DNA of 49,008 bases from CAMLHU01 sp039917855 (GCA_039917855.1 JBDSIR010000149.1:1-49008); one strand, 5' to 3'; counted from the stretch's first letter, positions 23,803 through 32,080 are shown. The notes: a model not told the origin generated them from the sequence alone. Translations and numbers: made by a program.

Positions 23803-25827
23803 CTAGAGCACCCCCCACCACGCCCGCCCCACGTCGAACGTCACCCCGACCGTGCCAGTCTGAAGCGAGGTTCCTGCTTCGATCCGGATCAGCCGGTAGA
23901 ACAACTCCAGCGCGACCCCGACCGATCCTTTCACACCATTCGTCGGCTCCCATTGGAGTCCGCCCATCCGCCCGTCCGCCCATCCGCCCGAAACGAACGG
24001 TGCCAGTACCGCCTCGTGGCCAGTGGACGCGAAGTCGCCGAGGGGGATGGCCGGGAAGGGGATCGGGACCCGCCACTCGAGCGCTCCCCACGCCATCTGG
24101 CGCCCACCCCATGCGCGAAAGCCCTCTCCCAGCAACGTCCCCCGCCCTCCCAGGACGAAGGTCCGCCACGCCGGTACCTCCCGGCTTGCCGCCCCACCAT
24201 ACCCGCGAAATTGCAGTTCGGTCCCGCCGATCCGCGCTCCTTCCTGGAGCGCCAAGGTCGCGCGCCCCCACTTTGCGCGGCCCACTCCCCCCTCGATCGC
24301 CACCCTCCACCCGTTCTCCCCTTCGGCGCCATCCGCCAGTCCGATCGACCCGGCCCAGTAACCGGGCCCCCCTAGGTCGACCTGGGGCCGGAAGGTGCCT
24401 CGCGCCGGCGTCGCAGAAATGCCGAGCGGCCCCGGATCCTCCCAGCCGAGTGAAGCTGAGAGTCTAGAGTCTGGAGCGAACTGTTTCGTGACCTGGATTC
24501 CCGCCCTCTCCAACAACAGGTAGTCTCCATGATCGTCCCCCGACTCCTGCGCCGTGAGCGAGTTCAGGACCCGGCTCATCACGAGCTGGTCGCTGAGGTC
24601 GCGGATGCGGCGTTCGGCGAAGATCTCGATGGTCGAGGGTGAAGGGTGGAGGGTGCTGAACATCAGGATGACGCCCCCGGTGAGCCGTCCATCGGCGAGC
24701 CCGATGCCGAGATCCGGCCGCAGCGACACCCTCGACCCTCCACCCTTCACGATCATTCCAGCACCGAGCGCCACGCCCTGCACCCGGTCGAAATGCATGA
24801 TATCGCTCACGTTGTGGGCGGCCACGCGGGTCGGCGTGATCCCGGCCGCGACCCGCCCTTCGATCGCGCGCGCGATGTCCCTGCGCGCCTGCGCCACCTC
24901 GCTTTCGGAGACCCCCGGTCCCGCAGCGGCGAGCACGCTGTCGAACGGCGCCGGCCAGGGCCGGGCGGAATCTCCCGGCTGGCCAAGTCCGCCGATGGCG
25001 AGGCCCCTGAAGGTGGTCACGGGGATCGAGAGGTCGAGGTCGTAGTCGCCGAACTCCCACGTCCCCCGAATGATCCCGATATACGGAAGATCGACCCACC
25101 CGGCGTTCCGGCGGATCTCGATCGTCTGTCGCCACGGCAGCCAGGCCCGACCGTCGACGTGGGCGTAGTCCAGCAGGATGGTGAGGTCCTCGACGGTCTT
25201 GTCGATGTAGCTCACCGGAGTGAACGAAAGCCGTGCGCGCACCAGCTCGGCGGTCGCGCGGTCGATGTAGACGGTGCCGATGACCGCGGCGGCAGCTGGA
25301 TCGCGGGGACGGACGTCGATCACGTCGAGGATCGTGGTCTGCCCTCCGGCGGTGATCCGGGCCGAGTCGCGTATCGCGAAGTCGTAATGGGTGAGTCCCT
25401 CCTCCGAGAGGGGGTGCACGACGTCCTTCACTTCGTCCCCGCCGCCGATCCGGATGCGGGGACCGAAGCCGTCGGTGACGATCCCGAGGTGGTCGCGGTG
25501 GTAGCGGATATCGGTGGGGAGGTAGCGGCGGTCGCGCCAGCCACGGATCACCTGCTTGCTCCGGCCCGGGGCGCTCCAATACACTTCCACGTCCAATTCG
25601 TCCGCCTTCATCAGGCGGGGCGTCCCGGTCCCCCCCTCGCTCAGCTGCGCGAGGAAGAGCACCATCCCGTGGGCCCGGACGTGCCAGCTCCGGAGACCGG
25701 AGTCCCCCTGGGCCACGGTCCGCCGGACAACGGCGCGCGATACCAGCGCAATGGCGGCCGGCTCGTTCCACCCCTGGGCGACGGCGACCGACGGACAGGC
25801 GACGAGGAGCAACGCGATGAGGCGCAT
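23803..25827 (-). CDS. Exported outer-membrane beta-barrel protein, possibly DUF5686/BamA-like
   Basis: A 674-residue protein with signal peptide MRLIALLLVACPSVAVAQ. The N-terminal half (30-260) has LMKADELDVEVYWSAPGRSKQVIRGWRDRRYLPTD and VIDVRPRDPAAAAVIGTVYIDRATAELVRARLSFTP, which resembles the outer-membrane-lipoprotein-type domain of DUF5686 proteins. The C-terminal half (340-674) alternates like a 16-strand barrel with a late GGRGTLLGEGFRAWGGRQMAWGALEWRVPIPFP of Omp85 flavour, ending RAWWGVL. Function unknown; surface assembly or transport is plausible. Heptad and octad repeats are embedded in frame (24628-24753, about 24449-24478, about 23962-23990). Its start codon is only 3 bases from the divergent lipoprotein start. 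Confidence 0.78.
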   Translation of the reverse strand: MRLIALLLVACPSVAVAQGWNEPAAIALVSRAVVRRTVAQGDSGLRSWHVRAHGMVLFLAQLSEGGTGTPRLMKADELDVEVYWSAPGRSKQVIRGWRDRRYLPTDIRYHRDHLGIVTDGFGPRIRIGGGDEVKDVVHPLSEEGLTHYDFAIRDSARITAGGQTTILDVIDVRPRDPAAAAVIGTVYIDRATAELVRARLSFTPVSYIDKTVEDLTILLDYAHVDGRAWLPWRQTIEIRRNAGWVDLPYIGIIRGTWEFGDYDLDLSIPVTTFRGLAIGGLGQPGDSARPWPAPFDSVLAAAGPGVSESEVAQARRDIARAIEGRVAAGITPTRVAAHNVSDIMHFDRVQGVALGAGMIVKGGGSRVSLRPDLGIGLADGRLTGGVILMFSTLHPSPSTIEIFAERRIRDLSDQLVMSRVLNSLTAQESGDDHGDYLLLERAGIQVTKQFAPDSRLSASLGWEDPGPLGISATPARGTFRPQVDLGGPGYWAGSIGLADGAEGENGWRVAIEGGVGRAKWGRATLALQEGARIGGTELQFRGYGGAASREVPAWRTFVLGGRGTLLGEGFRAWGGRQMAWGALEWRVPIPFPAIPLGDFASTGHEAVLAPFVSGGWADGRMGGLQWEPTNGVKGSVGVALELFYRLIRIEAGTSLQTGTVGVTFDVGRAWWGVL
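24628..24753. repeat. Family C heptad inverted pair inside the barrel gene
   Basis: Left arm 24628-24657 and right arm 24726-24753 have a 7-base period (GGTGGAG/GGTGAAG words) and share a 16-bp perfect inverted match, 24639-24654 against 24735-24750. Both arms are translated in frame. Confidence 0.8.
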
Positions 25828-25830
25828 AGA

Positions 25831-26439
25831 GTGAAGCTAACGCGACCGGTCTTGAGTGCGATTGGAATGGCCCTGTTCCTGGCAGGGTGCGCGCACGGCA
25901 TCTCCCGGACCACGTCGACCCCCGGCAGCACGACACGCGCCCCCACCGCCCCGGTGGCGGTCCGCAGGGTCCCCCACGACGAGGCCGAGCCGGTCGAGGT
26001 CGGGGGGATCGCGCCCAACGACACCGTGGTGACCATCCACCGAGGCGAAGCCCGTGTCGTGATCATGCGGCACGGTCCCCCCGACCGGACGGAGTTCGTC
26101 GAGCTGACCCTGCCCAGCACCGTCTTCGCGAAAGACTCCAAGGACTCGGTGCGGGTCACCATCAAGACCCGTCCCGGGATGTACGGTGTCGACCTCTCTG
26201 CCGACGCCGACTGGGGCCCCGGGACCGAGATCGCTTTCAAGTACGCGGTGCATTTCTACCCTCCGGCTGGATCCCTGCGTCAGTATCGCGCCCTGACGGA
26301 GGTCGACCGCCGACTCACCGTGGCACGCCGGGAGGAGAACGGGGACTTGACCATCTACCATTCGACCCACCCGGCGCCGGACGTGCTGAGGGCACTCATT
26401 CCGGGCGACGGCACGTATGTGATGGTGGTGGGGAAGTGA
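25831..26439 (+). CDS. Predicted lipoprotein, unknown function
   Basis: A 202-residue protein from GTG 25831. The leader (M)KLTRPVLSAIGMALFLAGC has basic residues, a hydrophobic core and a lipobox with Cys20, so it should be lipidated. A low-complexity Ser/Thr/Pro stretch follows (24-40), then a beta-rich domain with NDTVVTIHRGEARVVIMRHGPPDRTEFVELTLPSTVF near 65-100. No family recognised. GAGG about 10 bases upstream of the GTG could serve as a ribosome site. I reject the far upstream in-frame extension as antisense to the barrel gene. Confidence 0.78.
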   Translation: MKLTRPVLSAIGMALFLAGCAHGISRTTSTPGSTTRAPTAPVAVRRVPHDEAEPVEVGGIAPNDTVVTIHRGEARVVIMRHGPPDRTEFVELTLPSTVFAKDSKDSVRVTIKTRPGMYGVDLSADADWGPGTEIAFKYAVHFYPPAGSLRQYRALTEVDRRLTVARREENGDLTIYHSTHPAPDVLRALIPGDGTYVMVVGK

Positions 26440-26478
26440 GCGGTGCTGCGAGCTGGGTGAACCTATTTCGATGCGCCG

Positions 26479-28008
26479 ATGCGCCTCCGCGCCGACGCGT
26501 CCGAGCGACTCACATTGACCACTGATTTCGATTCGTTCCGACTGGCCGCCGTCAAGGGCGGAATGGTGCCGATCACCCGCGAAGTCCTCCTCGACGGGGA
26601 CACCGCGGTCTCAGCGTACGCCAAGATCCACCGTGGCCCCTGGGGGTTCCTCCTCGAGTCACTGGAAGGGGGCGAGCGGTGGGCGCGATACTCCTTCCTC
26701 GCCACCGAACCGCGCGAGGTGTACCGCTACCGCGACCGGGACGCGGAGCGATGGACCGCGCAGGGGGGATGGAAGCCGGTGGCGCTCGACGTCGCTCCGC
26801 TCGATCACCTCGGCCAGACCCTTCGACGCTACCCGGCCGTCGACATCCCCGACCTGCCGCGTTTCACCGGCGGCGCCGTCGGCTTCATCGGGTATGACGT
26901 GGTGCGCACGCTCGAGCGCCTGCCCAAGGGTCCCGCCGATGACCGCGGTCTCCCCGACGCGGTGGTGATGCTGGTCGACACCCTGCTCGTGGTGGACAAC
27001 CTGCACCACCGGGCACAGGTCATCGCCACGATGGCCGTCCCGGCCCGCCACGACGACGCGCAGCTCCGCGAGCTCTATGACGAAGCACAGGCGCGCATCG
27101 CCGAGCTGACCTCGCGGCTGGCCCGACCGAGCCCGTTGTATCCGCTCGACCTCGGGGCGCCGGGGGCCACCGCACTTCCGCTGTCGCCGTTCACCCCCGA
27201 GGCATTCCGCGCCGGGGTGGGAAAGATCAAGGAGTACATCGCCGCGGGCGACTGTCTTCAGACGGTGCTCTCGCGGCGTCTCGAGGTCCCCGCCCCCGAT
27301 CCGTTCCTCGCGTATCGCTACCTTCGCGCCCTCAATCCTTCGCCCTACCTCTTTTTCCTCCACCTCGACGACCTTCACATCGTGGGGAGTTCACCCGAAG
27401 CGCTGGTGCGGGTCGAGGATGGCGAGGTGACCGTGCGACCGATCGCCGGGACCAGGCCACGGGGCGAGACGCCCGCCGAGGACGCCTCCCTGGCGACCGA
27501 GCTCCTGGCTGACCCCAAGGAGCGGGCCGAGCACATGATGCTCCTCGACCTGGGGCGGAACGATGTGGGGCGGGTCGCGAAGTTCGGCACCGTCCGCGTG
27601 ACCCAGCAGCTGACGCTCGAGCGCTACAGCCACGTGATGCACCTCGTGAGCGAGGTGCGGGGGACGCTTCGCGAGGGGCTCGACGCCCTCGCCGCCTTGG
27701 CCGCCGCTTTCCCGGCGGGGACCGTCTCGGGCGCGCCCAAGGTGCGGGCGATGGAGATCATCGACGAGCTCGAGCCTTCGCGTCGCGGGCCGTATGCCGG
27801 CGCCGTGGGCTACTTCGGCTGGGGGGCGCGGAACCTCGACACGGCGATCGCCATCCGGACCGCCGTCATCAAGGGGGGCCGCGCCTGGGTCCAGGCGGGT
27901 GCCGGCATCGTGGCCGACTCCGATCCCCAGAAGGAGCTGGCAGAGACCGCGGCGAAGGCCCGCGGCGTCCTCACCGCCCTGGCCCACGCGGCTCGGACGC
28001 GCAGTTAG
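26479..28008 (+). CDS. trpE: Anthranilate synthase component I
   Basis: Chorismate to anthranilate, first committed step of tryptophan synthesis, working with a glutamine amidotransferase subunit that is not in the window. The 509 residues show the N-terminal regulatory domain (FDSFRLAAVKGGMVPITREVLLDGDTAVSAY, residues 15-45) and the chorismate-binding domain. Key segments are GDCLQTVLSRRLEV near 255, PIAGTRPRGETPAEDA near 320, LGRNDVGRVAKFG near 358, and GTVSGAPKVRAMEIIDELEPSRRGPYAGAVGYFGW near 415-449. TATTTC 9 bases before the ATG could be a -10 box. No other trp genes are adjacent. Confidence 0.95.
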   Translation: MRLRADASERLTLTTDFDSFRLAAVKGGMVPITREVLLDGDTAVSAYAKIHRGPWGFLLESLEGGERWARYSFLATEPREVYRYRDRDAERWTAQGGWKPVALDVAPLDHLGQTLRRYPAVDIPDLPRFTGGAVGFIGYDVVRTLERLPKGPADDRGLPDAVVMLVDTLLVVDNLHHRAQVIATMAVPARHDDAQLRELYDEAQARIAELTSRLARPSPLYPLDLGAPGATALPLSPFTPEAFRAGVGKIKEYIAAGDCLQTVLSRRLEVPAPDPFLAYRYLRALNPSPYLFFLHLDDLHIVGSSPEALVRVEDGEVTVRPIAGTRPRGETPAEDASLATELLADPKERAEHMMLLDLGRNDVGRVAKFGTVRVTQQLTLERYSHVMHLVSEVRGTLREGLDALAALAAAFPAGTVSGAPKVRAMEIIDELEPSRRGPYAGAVGYFGWGARNLDTAIAIRTAVIKGGRAWVQAGAGIVADSDPQKELAETAAKARGVLTALAHAARTRS

Positions 28009-28028
28009 CGCCGACTCCCCGGGCCTCC

Positions 28029-28034
28029 TATATT
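28029..28034 (+). promoter_or_regulatory. Candidate -10 box of the cyclase gene
   Basis: TATATT lies 10 bases before the ATG at 28045, predicting a leader of only a few bases. The upstream TTAGCG at 28005-28010 is a weak -35 candidate at 18-base spacing. Confidence 0.4.
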
Positions 28035-28044
28035 TCGCGACTCG

Positions 28045-29640
28045 ATGACCGCCTTCCGCCTCGTCTCCACTTCCGGCGAACACACGTTCGACTGCCCCCC
28101 CGGGCGGGTCCTCGTGCTCGGCCGCGCCACCGGCACCGATTTCCCGGTGCAGGACCCCACCATCTCGCGTCGTCACGCCGAGCTGGAGGGGACCCCGAAC
28201 GGCATCCGGGTCAAGGACCTGGGAAGCTCGAACGGCACTTTCCTCAACGGCCAGAAGCTCGAAGAGAAGGTCGCGTCCACGGGCGAGAATGTGACCTTCG
28301 GCAAGGTGGCCTTCACCGTCCAGGTGGTGCAGGCCGCGCCGGAGCCGAAGGCGACGCCCTTCTCTCCGGTCCCGGGGGGCACCATCGTCCGCGCGGTCGG
28401 TGGGATGTCGGGCGGCGCTCCGGCGCTCCCGGTCGGCGACTCCCCGTCGAAGGTCGGCCTCCTCCGCGTACAAGGCACAACGTCGGGAGAGCGCCAGGCC
28501 AAGAAGCTCTCCCTCCTGCTCGACATCGCCCAGAAGCTTTCCGGCGCCCTCGATCTCGACCAGCTCCTCACCAACGTCGCGGACATGACGTTCGAGGTGC
28601 TCGCGGTCGACCGCGTCTCGATCCTCCTCAAGGACCCGGAGAGCAAGGAGCTCCGTCCCCGCGTGGCCCGGAGCCGGCTCGGCGACGCCTCGCACCATGC
28701 GGTACCCCGCTCCATCGCCAACAAGGCGGTGGCGGAGAAGGTGGCCATCCTCACCGACAACGCCGTGGCCGACGCCCGCTTCAAGGGGCAGTCGATCGTC
28801 CTGCAGAGCGTCAGGAGCGCCATGTGCTCGCCCCTCCTCAACTCCAAGGACGAGGCGGTGGGCCTGCTGTACGTGGACAACATGACCGCCACCAACAGCT
28901 TCAGCGACGAGGACCTGCAGTTCCTCGTCGCTTTCAGCAATCTGGCCTCGGTGGGGCTCCGGAACGTGCAGTATGCCGAGCAGGTCCAGCGCGAGGCGAT
29001 GGTCCGGTCGAATTTCGAGCGCTACTTCGCACCCAACGTGGCCGCCGAGATCGCGACCAGGGCCGATGCCGTGGGCGTGGGGGGCGAAAAGCGGCCGGTG
29101 ACGGTGATGTTCACCGACATCCGGGGTTTCACCTCGATGTCGGAGAAGATGAGCCCGGACGAGATCGCCTCGATGCTGTCGGAGTATTTCGAGGAGATGG
29201 TGGATATCGTATTCGAATTCGGCGGCACCCTCGACAAATTCATCGGCGACGCGATCATGGCGCTATGGGGAGCGCCGATCGCGCATCCTGACGACTGCGA
29301 CAAGGCGGTCCAGGCTGCGATCGCGATGCAGAAGGCCCTCACGGAGCTCAATGCCCATTGGAAGAAGGAAGGGCGCCCCACGCTCGAGATCGGCATCGGG
29401 ATCAATTACGGCGAGGTCTTCGCCGGCAACATCGGCTCCCACCGCCGACTCGAGTACACCGTGCTGGGCGACCCGGTGAACACCGCCAGCCGGCTCTGTT
29501 CCAAGGCCGCCCCCGGAGAGATCCTCCTCTCCCCCGCGCTCTACGAAAAACTCGCGGACAAGCCCCAGGTCGATCAACTCGAGCCGCTGGCGCTGAAGGG
29601 GAAAGCCAAGCCGGTCCCCGTGCTGAGGATCAAAGGGTAG
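28045..29640 (+). CDS. FHA-GAF class III adenylate cyclase
   Basis: A 531-residue soluble protein with three domains. The FHA domain (about 1-95) has LGRATGTDFPVQDPTISRRHAELE and LGSSNGTFLNG, a phosphothreonine-binding module. The GAF domain (about 150-310) follows. The class III cyclase domain (about 345-520) has VMFTDIRGFTSMSEKMSP, LDKFIGDAIMALWGAP and EYTVLGDPVNTASRL. Both metal aspartates are present, and Lys/Asp at the base-recognition positions favour ATP, so the product is probably cAMP. The design implies cAMP production gated by a phosphoprotein and a small ligand. An octad tandem repeat starts at its stop codon. Confidence 0.93.
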   Translation: MTAFRLVSTSGEHTFDCPPGRVLVLGRATGTDFPVQDPTISRRHAELEGTPNGIRVKDLGSSNGTFLNGQKLEEKVASTGENVTFGKVAFTVQVVQAAPEPKATPFSPVPGGTIVRAVGGMSGGAPALPVGDSPSKVGLLRVQGTTSGERQAKKLSLLLDIAQKLSGALDLDQLLTNVADMTFEVLAVDRVSILLKDPESKELRPRVARSRLGDASHHAVPRSIANKAVAEKVAILTDNAVADARFKGQSIVLQSVRSAMCSPLLNSKDEAVGLLYVDNMTATNSFSDEDLQFLVAFSNLASVGLRNVQYAEQVQREAMVRSNFERYFAPNVAAEIATRADAVGVGGEKRPVTVMFTDIRGFTSMSEKMSPDEIASMLSEYFEEMVDIVFEFGGTLDKFIGDAIMALWGAPIAHPDDCDKAVQAAIAMQKALTELNAHWKKEGRPTLEIGIGINYGEVFAGNIGSHRRLEYTVLGDPVNTASRLCSKAAPGEILLSPALYEKLADKPQVDQLEPLALKGKAKPVPVLRIKG

Positions 29641-29692
29641 GCGGGTAGGCGGGTAGGCGGGTAGGCGGGTAGGCGGGTAGGCGGGTAGGCGG
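29635..29692 (+). repeat. Tandem octad array (GCGGGTAG) at the cyclase stop
   Basis: About seven head-to-tail copies of GCGGGTAG begin at the cyclase TAG stop codon and run to 29692. Every copy contains TAG. No complementary arm is visible, unlike most family C elements. Confidence 0.9.
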
Positions 29693-29707
29693 ACGAAGAT
29701 CGGAACC

Positions 29708-29767
29708 GTCCCGAGTGAAGCGAGGGACCTGCTCAACGTTGAGTAGGTCCCTCATTCCATTCGGGAC
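29708..29767. repeat. Family A-like compact hairpin pair (copy A4)
   Basis: Two 21-base hairpin arms (29708-29728, 29747-29767) read GTCCCGAG ... CGAGGGAC and an inverted variant, flanking a 12-base perfect palindrome CTCAACGTTGAG. The plan matches family A but the spacer is only 18 bases. It lies between the convergent cyclase and maf genes and could terminate both. Confidence 0.8.
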
Positions 29768-29783
29768 GGCTCCGGATCGATAC

Positions 29784-30353
29784 CTACCTGGTGAATCGAT
29801 AGCCCCAGCCGGCCTGGTCCAGCAGCTGCAACACCAGCCGCACCGGCAACCCCATCACCCCGAAAAAGTCCCCTTCCACCCGCTCCACCAGCGCCGCACC
29901 ATACCCCTGGATCCCGTAGGCTCCCGACTTGTCCATTGGCTCCCCAGTGGCGATGTACGCCCGGAGGAAAGCCTCGTCGGCCGACCGGAAGGTGACCTTG
30001 GTGATGTCGGTGCGGACCTCGTCCTTCCCGCCATGCGCCAGCGCCACCGAACTGATCACCTCGTGGGTGCGCCCCTGCAGGAGCGTCAGCATCCGGACCG
30101 CGTCCTCCACATCCAGCGGCTTCTCCATCAGATGGTCGTCCAGCACCACGATCGTGTCGGCGCCGAGGACGAACTCGCCGGAGACAGCGCGGGCCTTCTC
30201 GCGGGCGAGGCGCTTGGAATACGCCAGCGGCGACTCCCGCGGCAGGAGCGCCTCGGGAATGTGCGCCGGCTCCACCCGGATGGGGAGGCCGAGCATCTCG
30301 AGGAGCTGCTTGCGGCGGGGGGAGGCGCTCGCGAGGGTAAGGATGCGTGTCAT
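29784..30353 (-). CDS. maf: Nucleoside triphosphate pyrophosphatase (Maf family)
   Basis: A 189-residue Maf/YhdE-type protein hydrolysing non-canonical or specific NTPs. LASASPRRKQLLEMLG (7-22) is the N-terminal signature, the catalytic GADTIVVLDD is near 68, SSVALAHGG is near 104, and GEPMDKSGAYGIQGYGAALVERVEGDFFGVMGLPV near 140-174 closes the active site. I start at ATG 30353 (MTRILTLASAS); the in-frame region upstream is a heptad repeat. It is downstream of dtd across that repeat. Confidence 0.95.
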   Translation of the reverse strand: MTRILTLASASPRRKQLLEMLGLPIRVEPAHIPEALLPRESPLAYSKRLAREKARAVSGEFVLGADTIVVLDDHLMEKPLDVEDAVRMLTLLQGRTHEVISSVALAHGGKDEVRTDITKVTFRSADEAFLRAYIATGEPMDKSGAYGIQGYGAALVERVEGDFFGVMGLPVRLVLQLLDQAGWGYRFTR

Positions 30354-30357
30354 TTGA

Positions 30358-30449
30358 GAGTGCGAAGTGCGAAGTGCGACGTGCGGGGTGTGAATACGCG
30401 GCCAGCCGGGCCGACAGCACCCCGGGCTTCGCACCTCGCACTTCGCACC
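30358..30449. repeat. Family C heptad inverted pair (GTGCGAA word) between dtd and maf
   Basis: The left arm 30358-30389 holds about four GTGCGAA words, and the right arm 30418-30449 their complement, extended by GGGGTG/CACCCC. It fills nearly the whole dtd-maf gap and sits 5 bases upstream of the maf ATG. Confidence 0.88.
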
Positions 30450-30456
30450 AGTGGGC

Positions 30457-30903
30457 TCACGACGCCGTCTTTTCCAGCACTAGCGTCACCGGTCCGTCAT
30501 TCACCAGCGCCACATCCATCATCGCCCCGAACTCCCCGGTCTCGACCTTGAGACCGGACTTCCGGAGCTGAGCGACGAAGTCCTCGTACAATGGGATCGC
30601 CTCCTCGGGTCGAGCGGCGGCGATGAAACTCGGACGCCGTCCCTTCTCGGCGTCGCCATAGAGGGTGAACTGGCTCACCACCAGCATCGCCCCGCCGACA
30701 TCACCGAGCGCGAGATTCATCTTCCCATCGGCGTCGGCAAAGAGCCTCAGCCCCGCGACCTTTTCGGCCATCCAGGCATTCTGCGCCGGGGTGTCGCCGT
30801 GGGTCCAGCCGACCAGAAGGAGAAACCCCTTCTGGATCTTCCCAGTGACACGACCATCGACGGTCACAGAGGCTTGGGAGACGCGCTGCAGAACGACTCG
30901 CAT
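30457..30903 (-). CDS. dtd: D-aminoacyl-tRNA deacylase
   Basis: Removes D-amino acids mischarged on tRNA. The 148 residues match the DTD family: MRVVLQRVSQASVTVDG at the start, GFLLLVGWTHGDT (31-43), the catalytic-site motif SQFTLYGD near 78-85, RPSFIAAARP near 91, and the cross-subunit Gly-Pro motif as NDGPVTLVLE near 135. ATG 30903. It is followed after a heptad repeat by maf on the same strand and preceded by a family B repeat. Confidence 0.96.
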   Translation of the reverse strand: MRVVLQRVSQASVTVDGRVTGKIQKGFLLLVGWTHGDTPAQNAWMAEKVAGLRLFADADGKMNLALGDVGGAMLVVSQFTLYGDAEKGRRPSFIAAARPEEAIPLYEDFVAQLRKSGLKVETGEFGAMMDVALVNDGPVTLVLEKTAS

Positions 30904-30913
30904 CTGGGAAATG

Positions 30914-31045
30914 TAACCTCACCCCTTGACCCCTCTCCCATCCAACCTCACCCCCCGACCCCCTCTCCCTTACGGGAGAGGGGGAGCAGATCCCAGAAAT
31001 ACGTTCCCCCTCTCCCGTAAGGGAGAGGGGGACAGCGGGTGAGGT
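30914..31045. repeat. Family B double-hairpin repeat
   Basis: A partial unit (CCTCACCCCTTGACCCCTCTCCC) is followed by a full inverted pair. The hairpins CCCCCTCTCCC-TTAC-GGGAGAGGGGG lie near 30959-30984 and CCCCCTCTCCC-GTAA-GGGAGAGGGGG near 31006-31031, with outer CCTCACC and GGTGAGG flanks. It fills the gap between the DHS-like gene and dtd. Confidence 0.88.
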
Positions 31046-31047
31046 GG

Positions 31048-32040
31048 TTATTGATCGAGGATCAGCGCGAACATCAGCGGCGCGACGATCGACGCATCCG
31101 ACTCGATGATGAACTTGGGGGTGTCGACGCCGAGCTTGCCCCAGGTGATCTTCTCGTTGGGAACGGCACCGGAGTAGGAGCCGTAGCTCGTGGTGCTGTC
31201 GCTGATCTGGCAGAAGTAGCCCCAGAGCGGCACCTCGGTGCGGCCCAGGTCCTGGTGCAGCATCGGCACCACGCAGATGGGGAAGTCGCCGGCGATCCCG
31301 CCGCCGATCTGGAAGAAACCGATGCTGCTCCTGGGTGCGGTGGTCAAGTACCACTGCGCCAGCGACTGCATGTACTCGATCCCGGTGCGCACCGTGTGCA
31401 CGTTCTTGACGTGCCCTTCGATGCAGTGCCCTGCGTACATGTTGGCCAGCGTCGAATCCTCCCACCCGGGCACGAACATCGGCAGGTTCTTCTCGGCGGC
31501 CGCCAGGAGCCAGCTGTTCTTCGGGTCGATCTGGTACGATCCCTTGAGCTTCCCCGACAACAGGATCCTATACATGAATTCGTGAGGGAAGTACCGCTCC
31601 CCTTTCTTGTCCGCCGCCACCCACTCCTCCAAGACCACCTTCTCGATCCGGCGCATCGCCTCCATCTCGGGGATGCAGGTGTCGGTGACCCGATTCATGT
31701 GCTTGTCGAGGAGCTTCTGCTCGTCGGCCGGGGTCAGATCGCGGTAGTGGGGCACCCGTTCATAGTGGTCGTGCGCCACCAGGTTGAAGACGTCCTCCTC
31801 GAGGTTGGCCCCGGTGCAGCTGATCGCCGTCACCTTCCCCTGCCGGATCATCTCCGCCAGCGACAGCCCCAGCTCCGCGGTGCTCATCGCGCCGGCGAGG
31901 GTCACCAGCATCGAACCCCCGTTGGCCAGGTGGGTGCGATAGCCGTCGGCACCGTCGATCAGGGCAGCGGCGTTGAAGTGCCGGAAATGATGGCGGAGGA
32001 ACTGGGAGATGGGGCCGGTCTTGGACATCGGAGAGCTCAT
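31048..32040 (-). CDS. Deoxyhypusine synthase-like protein
   Basis: A 330-residue member of the deoxyhypusine synthase family, NAD-dependent enzymes that transfer an aminobutyl group from spermidine. Recognisable parts are GSMLVTLAGAMSTAELG (41-57), ISCTGANLEEDVFNLVAHDHYERVPHYRDLTP (72-103), FVPGWEDSTLANMY near 200, and the nucleophile region NEKITWGKLG near 300, with Lys in WGK matching the catalytic lysine. Bacteria lack eIF5A, so the product may be homospermidine or another polyamine adduct; the substrate is uncertain. It lies downstream of glmS on the same strand, 112 bases away. Confidence 0.9.
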   Translation of the reverse strand: MSSPMSKTGPISQFLRHHFRHFNAAALIDGADGYRTHLANGGSMLVTLAGAMSTAELGLSLAEMIRQGKVTAISCTGANLEEDVFNLVAHDHYERVPHYRDLTPADEQKLLDKHMNRVTDTCIPEMEAMRRIEKVVLEEWVAADKKGERYFPHEFMYRILLSGKLKGSYQIDPKNSWLLAAAEKNLPMFVPGWEDSTLANMYAGHCIEGHVKNVHTVRTGIEYMQSLAQWYLTTAPRSSIGFFQIGGGIAGDFPICVVPMLHQDLGRTEVPLWGYFCQISDSTTSYGSYSGAVPNEKITWGKLGVDTPKFIIESDASIVAPLMFALILDQ

Positions 32041-32080
32041 CGGATCGTGTGGGGGTGCACGGACGGGGTGAAAATAACAG

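Noticed and set aside
24646..26439. A 597-codon plus-strand frame covering the barrel gene
   Set aside because: Only the last 202 codons look like protein, with a lipoprotein leader. The rest is antisense to a well-supported coding region.
30357..30450. Short ORFs encoding recurring peptides such as RTSHFALRTSH or VRSAKCEVRS
   Set aside because: They are translations of GTGCGAA-type heptad repeats. Each lies at the edge of a real gene start and lacks domain content.
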